Below are positions 1 through 8,578 of a DNA stretch of 64,000 nt, in pieces. The stretch is from Micromonospora sp. RHAY321 (GTDB taxonomy: Bacteria; Actinomycetota; Actinomycetes; Mycobacteriales; Micromonosporaceae), in assembly GCF_023896955.1 (NCBI RefSeq), contig NZ_JAMHIW010000013.1:1-64000 (forward strand), written 5' to 3'. How positions within the stretch are numbered: the stretch's first letter is position 1; every line of letters starts with the position of its first letter. The notes under the pieces are model-generated. The model had not been told where the DNA came from. It did no database searches and saw nothing but the letters and a program-made list of their open reading frames with translations. Made by a program: the position numbers and the translations under genes.

Positions 1-136
1 GGCGTTCGATGGGGGTTTCGAAGTCGGGGTTGAGGTCCACGAAGTCGCGTAGGCGCTCGCCGAGCCACTCCAGGGTCACCTGCTCGTCGCCCCGGCGCTC
101 GACCAGCTCCTCGATACCACGGTCGGTGAAGTACAT
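1..136 (-). CDS. DUF6104 family protein, 3' end outside window
   Basis: Only the first 45 codons are in the window, reading leftward from an ATG at 136. The visible peptide begins MYFTDRGIEELVERRGDEQ and continues with EWLGERLRDFVDLNPDF, which I recognise as the start of the small acidic DUF6104 proteins that lie directly downstream of kgd in many actinomycetes. Function is unknown. It follows kgd on the same strand but a hairpin terminator lies between them, so it may have its own promoter. The identification rests on remembered family similarity and on the conserved neighbour. Confidence 0.8.
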   Translation of the reverse strand, partial: MYFTDRGIEELVERRGDEQVTLEWLGERLRDFVDLNPDFETPIER

Positions 137-186
137 CGGTACGTCCTCGTGCTTGGCCCGGCGCGGGCCGGGCGGGTGGACCGACG

Positions 187-226
187 GAGCCGGGGCAGGA
201 CCGTGGTGTCGGCCCTGCCCCGGCTC
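187..226 (-). terminator. Hairpin terminator after kgd
   Basis: A perfect 13-bp stem (GAGCCGGGGCAGG at 187-199 against 214-226) with a 14-base loop lies 16 bases past the kgd stop. It has no T-run, as is usual for high-GC actinobacterial terminators. Confidence 0.65.
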
Positions 227-241
227 TCGCGGTGCGTCAGG

Positions 242-3200
242 TCACGGGCGGGGGAGAGCCGCCTCGATCAGGGCGTTCTGCTCGACCTCGTGCGTCTTGG
301 CCGAGCCGACCGCCGGGGCGGCCGCGGCCGGGCGGGAGATCCGCCGCAGCCGGACGTCCGTGAGGTGCTCCAGCAGGTTGAGCGCGACGAACGACCAGGC
401 GCCCTGGTTGGCCGGCTCCTCCTGCACCCAGGCGAAGTCCTCCGCGTTCGGGTACTGCGCCAGGGCGGCCCGGATCTCCTCCACCGGCAGCGGGTACAGC
501 TGCTCGATCCGGATGATCGCGGTGTCGGTGACGCCGCGCTCCTGCCGGGCCTGGAACAGGTCGTAGTAGATCTTGCCGGAGCAGAGCAGCACCCGCTTCA
601 CGGCCTCCGGCGCCGGGGCGGCCGTGTCGCGCAGCACCGGCTGGAAGGTGCCGGTGGTGAAGTCCTCCACCGACGAGACGCAGAGCTTGTGCCGCAGCAG
701 CGACTTCGGCGTGAACACCACCAGAGGCTTGCGCTTGGGCGACAGGGCCTGGCGGCGCAGCAGGTGGAAGTAGTTCGCCGGGGTGGTCGGGATGGACACC
801 CGCATGTTGTCCTCGGCGCACATCTGCAGGAACCGCTCCGGGCGGCCCGAGGTGTGGTCGGGGCCCTGGCCCTCGTGGCCGTGCGGCAGCAGCAGGGTGA
901 CGGCGGAGCGCTGGCCCCACTTCACCTCGCCGGAGGAGATGAACTCGTCGATCACCGACTGGGCGCCGTTGACGAAGTCACCGAACTGCGCCTCCCAGGC
1001 CACCAGCGCGTTGATGTTCTCCACCGAGTAGCCGTACTCGAAGCCCATCGCGGCGTACTCGCTGAGCAGCGAGTCGTGCACGAAGAACCGGGAACGCTCG
1101 CCGTCGCCGGTGAGCGACTTCAGCGGCAGGTAGTCGTCGCCGGTACGGGCGTCCACCACGGAGGCGTGCCGCTGGACGAACGTGCCACGGCGGGAGTCCT
1201 GACCGGCCAGCCGGACGGTGACCCCGTCGTGCAGCAGCGCCCCGAGCGCGATGATCTCGCCGAAGCCCCAGTCGATGTTGCCCTCGACGGACATCTTGGC
1301 CCGCCGGTCGAGCAGCTGCTGGATCCGCTTGTGCGGGGTGAAGCCCTCCGGCAGGTTGACGTGCGCCTCGCCGATCGCCTTCACGACGGCCGCGTCGGTG
1401 GCGGTGTCGACCTGCGGCTCCGGTTCCTCCTCGCGGCGCGGCCGGTTGAGCTGGCGCGGTGCCGCGGCGGCGTCCCGGGTGGCCTTGAAGACCTTCTCCA
1501 GCTGCGCCTGGTAGTCGCGCAGCAGCTCCTCCGCGTCCTCCACGGTGATGTCGCCGCGACCGATCAGCTCCTCGGTGTAGAGCTTGCGCACCGAGCGCTT
1601 CGAGTCAATGATCTTGTACATCTGGGGGTTGGACATCGACGGGTCGTCGCCCTCGTTGTGCCCGCGCCGGCGGTAGCAGACCATGTCGATCACGACGTCC
1701 TTGTTGAACGTCTGCCGGTACTCGAAGGCCAGCCGGGCCACCCGGACCACGGCCTCCGGGTCGTCGCCGTTGACGTGGAAGATCGGCGCCTGGATCATCC
1801 GGGCCACGTCGGTGCTGTAGAGGCTGGACCGGCTGTACTCCGGGGCGGTGGTGAAGCCGACCTGGTTGTTGACGACCACGTGGACGGTGCCGCCGGTGCG
1901 GTAGCCGCGCAACTGCGACAGGTTGAGCGTCTCGGCGACCACGCCCTGCCCGGCGAACGCCGCGTCACCGTGCACCGCGAGCGGCAGCACGGTGTAGCCC
2001 TCCAGCTTGAGGTCGATCCGGTCCTGCTTGGCCCGGACGATGCCCTCCAGCACGGGGTCGACGGCCTCCAGGTGCGACGGGTTGGCCACCACCGACACCT
2101 TGACGGCGTGCTCGCCGTCGGGGGTGGTGAACTTGCCGTTCTGGCCCAGGTGGTACTTCACGTCGCCGGAGCCCTGGGTCGAGCGCGGGTCCAGGTGGCC
2201 CTCGAACTCGGAGAAGATCTTCTCGTACGGCTTGCCGACGATGTTGGCCAGCACGTTGAGCCGACCCCGGTGCGCCATCCCGATGACGACCTCGTCCAGC
2301 CCACCCTCGGCGGAGGACTCCAGGATCTCGCCGAGCAGCGGGATCAGGGACTCGCCACCCTCCAGCGAGAACCGCTTCTGGCCGACGTACTTGGTCTGCA
2401 GGAAGGTCTCGAACGCCTCGGCGGCGTTGAGCCGGTTGAGCACGTGCTTCTGCTCGTCCGGGGACGGCTTCTCGTACTTGCGCTCGATCCGTTCCTGGAT
2501 CCAGCGACGCTCCTCCGGGTCCTGGATGTGCATGTACTCGATGCCGACCCGGCGGCAGTACGAGTCGCGCAGCACGCCGAGGATCTCGCGCAGCTTCATC
2601 CGCTGCCGGCCGGCGAAGCCGTTCACCGGGAACTCGCGGTCAAGGTCCCACAGGGTCAACCCGTGCTGGAGGACGTCCAGGTCGGGGTGCTTGCGGATCT
2701 TGAATTCCAGCGGGTCGGTGTCGGCCATCAGGTGACCGCGCACCCGGTAGGCGTGGATCAGCTCGTGGACCCGGGCGGTCTTGTTGATCTGGCCCTCGGA
2801 GTTGACCGCGACGTCGCGCATCCAGCGCACCGGCTCGTACGGGATCCGCAGCGAGGTGAAGATCTCGTCGTAGAAGCTGTGCTCACCCAGGATCAGCTCG
2901 TGCATCACCTTGAGGAACTCGCCGGACTGCGCGCCCTGGATGATCCGGTGGTCGTAGGTGCTGGTCAGCGTGATGATCTTGCTGACGGCCAGCTCGGCGA
3001 GGGTGGCCTCGGACATCCCCTGGTAGGGGGCCGGGTACTCCATCGCGCCGACGCCGATGATCGCGCTCTGCCCCTGCATGAGCCGCGGCATCGAGTGCAC
3101 GGTGCCGATGCCGCCCGGGTTGGTCAGCGAGATCGTGGTGCCGGAGTAGTCCTCCATGGTCAGCTCGTTGCGCCGCGCCCGCCGGACCACGTCCTCGTAC

Positions 3201-3997
3201 GCCTGCCAGAACTGCCGGAAGTCCATCTGCTCGCAGCCCTTGATGGAGGGGACCACGAGGTTGCGGCTGCCGTCGGGCTTGGCCAGGTCGATCGCGATGC
3301 CGAGGTTGACGTGCGCCGGGCGGACCACCGCCGGCTTGCCGTTGGCCTCGGTGAAGGAGTTGTTCATCTCCGGGTGCTGGACCAGCGCCCGGACCATCGC
3401 GTACCCGACCAGGTGGGTGAAGCTGACCTTGCCACCGCGCCCCCGGGCGAGGTGGTTGTTGATCACGATGCGGTTGTCGACCAGCAACTTGGCCGGGACC
3501 GCCCGGACGCTGGTCGCGGTGGGCACGCTCAGCGAGGCGTCCATGTTCTGGACGATCTTCGCGGCGACACCGCGCAGCGGCGTGGTCTGCGGGCCCTCGG
3601 TGCTCGGCGCGGCGGCCTTGGCGGCCGGCTTGGCCGGGGCGGCCTTCGCCGGGGCGGCGGCCTTCGCGGGGGCGGGTGCCGCGGCGGCGGGCTTCGCCGG
3701 CTGCGCGGCCGGCTTGCTGGCCGCCGGCGGCTTCGCCGGGGTGCTCGGCTGGCTGACCGTGGCGGCCGCTTCCGGCTGGCCGTCCGGCTCGGGTGCGGCG
3801 GCCGGCGCGCCGGCCGGCTCACCGCCGCGCGGTGTCGCGGCCCCCGGCGCCGGTCGGTAGTCGGCGAAGAAGTCGTGCCAGGCCGAATCGACGCTCGTTG
3901 GGTCGGCGAGGTAGCGCTGATACATGTCCTCGACGATCCACTCGTTCGGGCCGAAACCCGCCAGTGGGTTCTCCTGCGAAGTCTGCTGGGTCGACAC
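242..3997 (-). CDS. kgd: Multifunctional 2-oxoglutarate decarboxylase / dehydrogenase E1-E2 (Kgd/OdhA type)
   Basis: TCA-cycle enzyme that decarboxylates 2-oxoglutarate with thiamine diphosphate and, in complex with AceF and Lpd, can make succinyl-CoA. The 1251-residue protein has the actinobacterial fused layout: a short E1 N-terminal segment (about 1-45, NEWIVEDMYQRYL), an Ala/Pro/Lys-rich linker (about 50-120), an E2 acyltransferase domain (about 125-360) with the HRIIQGAQSG active-site motif near 349, and a full E1 domain to the C-terminus with HRGRLNVLAN near 576 and the thiamine-binding GDAAFAGQG region near 680. No lipoyl domain is present, as in the family. The start is a GTG. Cytoplasmic; in relatives it is held in check by a GarA/OdhI FHA protein. 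Confidence 0.97.
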   Translation of the reverse strand: MSTQQTSQENPLAGFGPNEWIVEDMYQRYLADPTSVDSAWHDFFADYRPAPGAATPRGGEPAGAPAAAPEPDGQPEAAATVSQPSTPAKPPAASKPAAQPAKPAAAAPAPAKAAAPAKAAPAKPAAKAAAPSTEGPQTTPLRGVAAKIVQNMDASLSVPTATSVRAVPAKLLVDNRIVINNHLARGRGGKVSFTHLVGYAMVRALVQHPEMNNSFTEANGKPAVVRPAHVNLGIAIDLAKPDGSRNLVVPSIKGCEQMDFRQFWQAYEDVVRRARRNELTMEDYSGTTISLTNPGGIGTVHSMPRLMQGQSAIIGVGAMEYPAPYQGMSEATLAELAVSKIITLTSTYDHRIIQGAQSGEFLKVMHELILGEHSFYDEIFTSLRIPYEPVRWMRDVAVNSEGQINKTARVHELIHAYRVRGHLMADTDPLEFKIRKHPDLDVLQHGLTLWDLDREFPVNGFAGRQRMKLREILGVLRDSYCRRVGIEYMHIQDPEERRWIQERIERKYEKPSPDEQKHVLNRLNAAEAFETFLQTKYVGQKRFSLEGGESLIPLLGEILESSAEGGLDEVVIGMAHRGRLNVLANIVGKPYEKIFSEFEGHLDPRSTQGSGDVKYHLGQNGKFTTPDGEHAVKVSVVANPSHLEAVDPVLEGIVRAKQDRIDLKLEGYTVLPLAVHGDAAFAGQGVVAETLNLSQLRGYRTGGTVHVVVNNQVGFTTAPEYSRSSLYSTDVARMIQAPIFHVNGDDPEAVVRVARLAFEYRQTFNKDVVIDMVCYRRRGHNEGDDPSMSNPQMYKIIDSKRSVRKLYTEELIGRGDITVEDAEELLRDYQAQLEKVFKATRDAAAAPRQLNRPRREEEPEPQVDTATDAAVVKAIGEAHVNLPEGFTPHKRIQQLLDRRAKMSVEGNIDWGFGEIIALGALLHDGVTVRLAGQDSRRGTFVQRHASVVDARTGDDYLPLKSLTGDGERSRFFVHDSLLSEYAAMGFEYGYSVENINALVAWEAQFGDFVNGAQSVIDEFISSGEVKWGQRSAVTLLLPHGHEGQGPDHTSGRPERFLQMCAEDNMRVSIPTTPANYFHLLRRQALSPKRKPLVVFTPKSLLRHKLCVSSVEDFTTGTFQPVLRDTAAPAPEAVKRVLLCSGKIYYDLFQARQERGVTDTAIIRIEQLYPLPVEEIRAALAQYPNAEDFAWVQEEPANQGAWSFVALNLLEHLTDVRLRRISRPAAAAPAVGSAKTHEVEQNALIEAALPRP

Positions 3998-4264
3998 GGC
4001 CGGTAATCGCCTCTTTCACGCGGGTTTGTGTGTCACGCGGTGGTCCGTCGCACCCGGTGAGGAGTACGGACAGGACGGCTCCCAGGCTACGCCGTACGGA
4101 TCCCGCAGGCATTTCCGCCTCGGTCGCGTGGTCCGATTCACAGAAGATGCCAGAAGTTCAGCATCCGCTGCGTCGTCCCCCGATGACTGGTACGGCGGTG
4201 AGCTGGCACGACTGAGTACGGGTACGGATGTCCTGTGCCGGCGCTGCCGGCGAGGATCGGCCGC
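3998..4264. other. Divergent intergenic region between kgd and the membrane gene pair
   Basis: This 267-base gap must hold the promoters of kgd (leftward) and of the gene pair starting at 4265. I could not fix either promoter. It contains a 22-base segment at 4131-4152 that matches 18 of 22 bases at 15887-15908. Reading frames through the gap look like noise. Confidence 0.5.
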
Positions 4265-4612
4265 ATGGATGACACGGGAGCGCGGGGGCGGTACGGCCGC
4301 AGCATGGCGGTCGCGTTCGGCTGGTACGCGACGGTGATCGCGGCGGTCGTGGTGGGCACGACGAGCGTGCCGAGCGCGCCCCGAGAGGACTGTTCGGCGA
4401 TGTTCAGCTGCCTCTCGCCCCTGGAGTCGCTGGCGCTGGCCGGGTTGTTCTGGGGTGCGCCCGTGCTCCTCGGGTTGCTGATCGTCACGGCGGTGGTCAA
4501 CGCGCTGGCCGTCCGCCGGATCACCTCCGCGGTGCTGGCCGGCACCCTGTCCGTGGCGGTCAGCGCCGCGGTCGGGACCGTCGTGGCCGGCGCGTACCTG
4601 GGGCGCTCGTGA
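4265..4612 (+). CDS. Small hypothetical membrane protein
   Basis: I do not recognise a family. The 115-residue protein has about three hydrophobic stretches (near residues 15-32, 55-78 and 90-110) and two cysteines close together in the first extracytoplasmic loop (DCSAMFSC), which could form a disulfide. Start chosen at ATG 4265, preceded by GAGGA; an in-frame ATG at 4304 is an alternative and would remove a 13-residue polar N-terminus. Its stop overlaps the start of the next gene by four bases, so the two are almost certainly co-translated and may form a membrane pair. Confidence 0.7.
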   Translation: MDDTGARGRYGRSMAVAFGWYATVIAAVVVGTTSVPSAPREDCSAMFSCLSPLESLALAGLFWGAPVLLGLLIVTAVVNALAVRRITSAVLAGTLSVAVSAAVGTVVAGAYLGRS

Positions 4613-5016
4613 AGCGGCTCGGCCTCGGCGGGCTGTTCTTCGCCTGGCTGTACGGGGTGCCGTTCCTGCTCGTGGTGGGCCTGATCCGGCGGACGTCCAC
4701 GCCGTACACGCCGACCCGGGACGCGGCGCAGGCGTTCGGCGCCACCACGGACGCCCTGCTGACCGCCGGGCTGGTGCTGAACGCGGCACTCCCTGCTGCC
4801 GGCCTGCTGCTGGCCGCGCTGTCGGGGGAGCCGACCTGGCGGCGCCACTTCGGCTGGGCGCTCGGCGGAATGGTGCTGGTCTATCTGGGGGTCGCGTTGG
4901 CCGGCAGCATGGCAACCACCACGCTGATCGGCCACGACCCGGCCGACCAGGAGTCGGACCCTCCGGTCGGCCACTGCGTACCGATCAGTGGTGGCCGGGG
5001 CTGCCCGGGCGGCTGA
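4609..5016 (+). CDS. Small hypothetical membrane protein, coupled to the preceding gene
   Basis: A 135-residue protein of unknown function starting at a GTG inside the GTGA overlap with the upstream stop. Hydrophobic segments lie near residues 7-26, 48-70 and 80-100; the C-terminal tail is polar and carries two cysteines (VGHCVPISGGRGC). The pair runs toward the ABC transporter genes and ends in a strong bidirectional hairpin. Confidence 0.7.
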   Translation: MKRLGLGGLFFAWLYGVPFLLVVGLIRRTSTPYTPTRDAAQAFGATTDALLTAGLVLNAALPAAGLLLAALSGEPTWRRHFGWALGGMVLVYLGVALAGSMATTTLIGHDPADQESDPPVGHCVPISGGRGCPGG

Positions 5017-5059
5017 GCGGGCAGGTCGACCAGAGTGGGGAATCGGGGGAACGCGGCGC

Positions 5060-5090
5060 CCCGGGGCGGCGGCCGTGCCGCCGCCGCCCC
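5060..5090. terminator. Bidirectional hairpin terminator
   Basis: Perfect 14-bp GC stem (CCCGGGGCGGCGGC with its complement) closed by a CGT triloop, placed between the convergent genes ending at 5016 and 5103. Confidence 0.8.
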
Positions 5091-5102
5091 GGGACCGTCC
5101 GG

Positions 5103-5927
5103 TCAGGAGATGTCGCGCCGGCGCATCAGCAGGGTGCCGACCACGCCGGTGACCACCGCGTAGCCGATCAGCACGGCGGCGCCGGCCCAGCGCGGCGGGT
5201 TTCCGGGGATGTCCGCCCCGGTGACCATCAGCGACGAGGCCAGCGACGGCACCAGCAGTTGCAGGTTGTTGATCCAGTCACCCCAGCGGGCGGCCAGGAT
5301 GCTGATCACCAGGATGGCGCCGATCGAGCCGCCCAGGTAGAGCAGGATGCCGGTCACGGTGGCACCGATCTGGCTGCGGATCAGCACACCGATGCCAACC
5401 CCGAACACCGCCCAGAGCAGGTAGGCGAGGAGGTTCAACCCGATCGCCCGCCAGGCGGCGTCGTTGCCCAACTGTGAGCCCAGCCCGACCGCGTTCAGCA
5501 CCGCCGAACCGGCGATCAGGTTGAACGCGGTGGTCACCAGCCAGAACAGCAGCGCCAGCACGCCCGCCGCGGCCAGCTTGGCGCTCATCACCGCGGTGCG
5601 GTGCGGCGTGGTGAGGAACGTGGTGGTCACCGTCTGGTGGAAGAACTCGCTGGTCACCACGATGATGCCGAGCAGCATCACGATCAGCAGGCCGAAGAAC
5701 TGCCCGGTGGTGAACAGGTTCGACGAGAGGGCGTCCGGGCTGGCCGCGGCCGCCACGGTGTCGACCTGGTCGGGTGGTACGTCGCCGAGGTTCCCGCTCG
5801 TCAGGGCGTCGGCCTGCAACCAGTTGATGAGCAGCGTGAGCGCCCAGAGCGGCAGCGAGATGAGCGCGAAGACCCACCAGGTGTTGGTGGTACGGATCTT
5901 GAGCAGCTCGGATCGGATCAGGTTCAT
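5103..5927 (-). CDS. ABC transporter permease (ABC-2 type)
   Basis: Membrane subunit of the exporter whose ATPase is encoded just upstream. The 274-residue protein starts MNLIRSELLKIRTT, the usual opening of actinobacterial ABC-2 permeases, and has about six hydrophobic segments: one near 18-38, a large loop to about 70, then segments near 85-105, 120-145, 155-175, 180-200 and 245-268. The start is ATG 5927, inside an ATGA overlap with the ATPase stop; longer readings upstream lie antisense-like over the ATPase gene and are not real. Substrate cannot be told; relatives export peptides or antibiotics. Confidence 0.9.
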   Translation of the reverse strand: MNLIRSELLKIRTTNTWWVFALISLPLWALTLLINWLQADALTSGNLGDVPPDQVDTVAAAASPDALSSNLFTTGQFFGLLIVMLLGIIVVTSEFFHQTVTTTFLTTPHRTAVMSAKLAAAGVLALLFWLVTTAFNLIAGSAVLNAVGLGSQLGNDAAWRAIGLNLLAYLLWAVFGVGIGVLIRSQIGATVTGILLYLGGSIGAILVISILAARWGDWINNLQLLVPSLASSLMVTGADIPGNPPRWAGAAVLIGYAVVTGVVGTLLMRRRDIS

Positions 5928-6859
5928 CGGATGCCCGCCTTTCCGGCCGTCAGCTCCAGGAAGACCCGTTCCAGGTCGGGCCGTTCGGTGGTCAGTTCGT
6001 GCAGCTCCACACCGGCGGCCAGGGCGGACCGGCCGATCGTCGGGGCGTCCACCCCGCCGACCAGCAGGACGCCCTGCTCGTCGGTGTCGACCGTCGCCGA
6101 CAGCGCCTTCAGCGCGGCGATCAGGGTCTCGGCCTGCGGGGTGCGGACCCGCACCCGGGCGCCCTGCGCCATCGACCCGAGGACCTGGTCGACCGGCCCC
6201 TGTCGGACCAGCTGACCGGCCGCGATGATCACCACGTCGTCGGCGAGCAACTGCATCTCCGACAGCAGGTGGCTGGAGACCAGCACGGTGCGACCCTCGT
6301 GGGCGAGGTTCTTGAGGAACCCACGCATCCACCGGATGCCCTCCGGGTCGAGCCCGTTGGCGGGCTCGTCGAGGATCAGCACCCGGGGGTCGCCGAGCAT
6401 CGCGGCGGCGATGCCGAGCCGCTGCTTCATGCCCAGTGAGTAGCCCTTGAACTTGCGCTTCGCCGCCGGGGTCAGCCCGACCAGGGCCAGCGCCTCGTCG
6501 GCCCGCTGCTTGGGCAGCCCGGCCGCCGCGCAGATGACCCGCAGGTGGTTGATGCCGGTGCGGCCCTTGTGTGCGCTGGACGCCTCCAGGATCGCGCCGA
6601 CGTGCCGGAGCGGATCGGTGAGGTCGGCGTACCGGTGGCCACTGATGGTGGCCGTGCCGGCGGTGGGGGTGACCAGGTTCAGCAGCATGCGCAGCGTGGT
6701 GGTCTTGCCGGCGCCGTTCGGGCCGAGGAAGCCGGTCACCCGCCCCGGCGCCACGGTGAAGGACAGGTTGTTCACCGCCCGGACGTTCTTGTACTGCTTC
6801 GTCAGACCGGACACCACGATCTGACCGTCGCTGGTGGGGCTTCGCTGCCCGTCAGTCAT
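5924..6859 (-). CDS. ABC transporter ATP-binding protein
   Basis: 311-residue ATPase that would power the coupled permease. Visible motifs are Walker A GPNGAGKTT (about 46-54), a variant signature YSLGMKQRL in place of LSGGQ (typical of the drug/bacteriocin export branch), Walker B VLILDEPANGLDPEG and the switch histidine in SSHLLSEMQ. The C-terminal extension ending in PDLERVFLELT is the usual tail of this branch. It is the first gene of a two-gene operon; AGGAG lies just before the ATG. Confidence 0.95.
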   Translation of the reverse strand: MTDGQRSPTSDGQIVVSGLTKQYKNVRAVNNLSFTVAPGRVTGFLGPNGAGKTTTLRMLLNLVTPTAGTATISGHRYADLTDPLRHVGAILEASSAHKGRTGINHLRVICAAAGLPKQRADEALALVGLTPAAKRKFKGYSLGMKQRLGIAAAMLGDPRVLILDEPANGLDPEGIRWMRGFLKNLAHEGRTVLVSSHLLSEMQLLADDVVIIAAGQLVRQGPVDQVLGSMAQGARVRVRTPQAETLIAALKALSATVDTDEQGVLLVGGVDAPTIGRSALAAGVELHELTTERPDLERVFLELTAGKAGIR

Positions 6860-7000
6860 CGTTCTCCTCCCGTGTGCGGCGTCGAGGTACGCCGTGGCAC
6901 AGCGTGACGGCCGAGCGCAACAAGGTCAATCAGGCTGGGTCCGTACGGCGTGGTCCTTCTTGCGGTGGAGACGGGTCCTCCCTGCGGACGACGGCTGGGG

Positions 7001-7651
7001 TCAGCGGGCGGCGATCCAGGTGGCCCGAGCCGCGCCGAGCAGTGCGCCGCCCGGGCCGTACAGGCTGGTGTGCACGAGCGCCTTGCGGCCGTCGACGCCG
7101 ATCAACGCGCCGGTCACCACGCACTCGTCGCCGGGCGCGGGCAGCGCGGTGACCACGGCGGCGATCCGGCCCAGCACGTACGGCCGGCCCGGGGCGAGCA
7201 CCGCCCAACCGCCGGGGCAGTCCAGCGCCGCCCAGACCGTGGCGCCGCTGACCTCCTCGGGCGCCTGGAACGGCGCGGCGGTCCGCCCGTCGGGCAGCCG
7301 GCCGGGGAAGATCCGCAGCCCGTCCGCGCGGCGCGGACCGCAGACGTAGCAGTCGGGGAACGGGTGCTCGACCAGGCCGGGGTAGCGGGTCGCCGCGGCC
7401 ACCGCCGCGTCCCGGTCGACCGGGGGTACGACGGCGTCCACCGTTCCGGCCGGCCGGACCTCGGCCACCAGCTCGCCGGCCGGGTCCCGAACCTCGCCGT
7501 CGACCATCCGCAGCGCGGTCTCCAACGGCGGTGGCCGGCGCAGCGTCACCTCGACCGGGCCGGGGCCGCCGGCCGCGGCGGCGAAGACTCCGGCGCTCCA
7601 GCCGCCGTTGCCCGAGCCGGAGGGCCCGTTGTAGCGGGACTCGATGCGCAT
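7001..7651 (-). CDS. Thioesterase-like (hotdog-fold) protein
   Basis: 216-residue soluble protein. The sequence reads like the actinobacterial acyl-CoA thioesterase-like hotdog family: a glycine-rich opening (NGPSGSGNGGWSAG), a central FPDCYVCGP segment with two cysteines, and a C-terminal beta-rich part (VHTSLYGPGGALLGAARATWI). GGAGG precedes the ATG at 7651. Substrate is unknown. It is divergent from the ornithine-lipid pair, which suggests, weakly, a lipid role. Alternative: a hypothetical protein of unrelated function. Confidence 0.65.
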   Translation of the reverse strand: MRIESRYNGPSGSGNGGWSAGVFAAAAGGPGPVEVTLRRPPPLETALRMVDGEVRDPAGELVAEVRPAGTVDAVVPPVDRDAAVAAATRYPGLVEHPFPDCYVCGPRRADGLRIFPGRLPDGRTAAPFQAPEEVSGATVWAALDCPGGWAVLAPGRPYVLGRIAAVVTALPAPGDECVVTGALIGVDGRKALVHTSLYGPGGALLGAARATWIAAR

Positions 7652-7801
7652 CGTCGACCTCCGGAGGTTGTGCCGGCAGCGTCGCCGGATCCGCCCGGCA
7701 GCCTCGCACGGCCGTGGTCGGACAGATACGCCGGCCGGCGTTCACCCGATCGACACCGGTGGTCACCGAGGATGGCAACCCGGGGCACCTACACAGATCC
7801 C

Positions 7802-8578
7802 ATGGCCGTTCTGCATGCCGCTGGCGCACCACTGACGACCAGCGGATACACCCTGCTGATCGCCGACGACCCGACCCAGGTCGCGGCCGCGCAACGCCTG
7901 CGTCACGAGGTGTTCGCCACCGAGCTCGGCGCCACCCTCCGCCCGGGCGAGGCCGGGTTGGACGTGGACCCCTTCGACGCCCACTGCGACCACCTGATCG
8001 TCCGCCAGGAGAGCACCGGCGAGGTGGTCGGTACCTACCGGCTGCTGCCGCCGGGCCGCACCAACCGGCGGTACGCCGAGACCGAGTTCGACCTCGCCGC
8101 GCTCGACCCGCTCCGCGACGACCTGGTCGAGGCCGGGCGGTCCTGTGTGCACCCGGACCACCGCTCGGGGGCGGTGATCAACCTGATGTGGGCGGGCATC
8201 ACCCGGTACCTGCACCTGCGCGGCTCCCGCTGGCTCGGCGGCTGTGCCTCCGTTCCGGTGGACGACGGCGGGCGTGCGGTCGACGAGGTGTGGGCGCAGG
8301 CACGGGCCCGGCACCTGGCGCCGCCGCCGCTGCGGGTCCGCCCACTGCGGCCCTGGTTCACCGAGCCGGCAGCCGCCGGCGACCGGACGGCCACCGACCC
8401 GGTCGGCCGTGCCGCCGTGCCGCCGCTGCTGCGCGGCTATCTCCGGCTCGGCGCGTGGATCGCCAGCGAGCCGGCGTACGACCCCGACTTCAGGTGCGCG
8501 GACTTCTACGTGCTCTTCTCCCTGGACCGGATGAACCCGCGCTACCTGCGGCACTTCCTGGGCGGGGTGGAGCGGTGA
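7802..8578 (+). CDS. olsB: GNAT-type N-acyltransferase, probable OlsB (ornithine N-acyltransferase)
   Basis: 258-residue protein with the opening AAQRLRHEVFATELGA and the segment GRSCVHPDHRSG, features of the Acetyltransf_5 family that includes OlsB, which joins a 3-hydroxy fatty acid to ornithine to make lyso-ornithine lipid. The next gene, overlapped by four bases, is an O-acyltransferase of the OlsA type, so the pair would carry out both steps. Start is uncertain: ATG 7802 has TACACA six bases before it (leaderless arrangement), whereas ATG 7772 would add ten residues. The family also contains hemolysin-like acyltransferases of unknown substrate, so the substrate is inferred from the pair. 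Confidence 0.75.
   Translation: MAVLHAAGAPLTTSGYTLLIADDPTQVAAAQRLRHEVFATELGATLRPGEAGLDVDPFDAHCDHLIVRQESTGEVVGTYRLLPPGRTNRRYAETEFDLAALDPLRDDLVEAGRSCVHPDHRSGAVINLMWAGITRYLHLRGSRWLGGCASVPVDDGGRAVDEVWAQARARHLAPPPLRVRPLRPWFTEPAAAGDRTATDPVGRAAVPPLLRGYLRLGAWIASEPAYDPDFRCADFYVLFSLDRMNPRYLRHFLGGVER

Noticed and set aside
149..4006. A 1285-codon open frame antisense to kgd, and similar long frames opposite other genes
   Set aside because: High GC makes antisense frames open by chance. The opposite frame has clear catalytic motifs and continuous family similarity; this one has His/Leu/Arg/Val-rich low-complexity translation.
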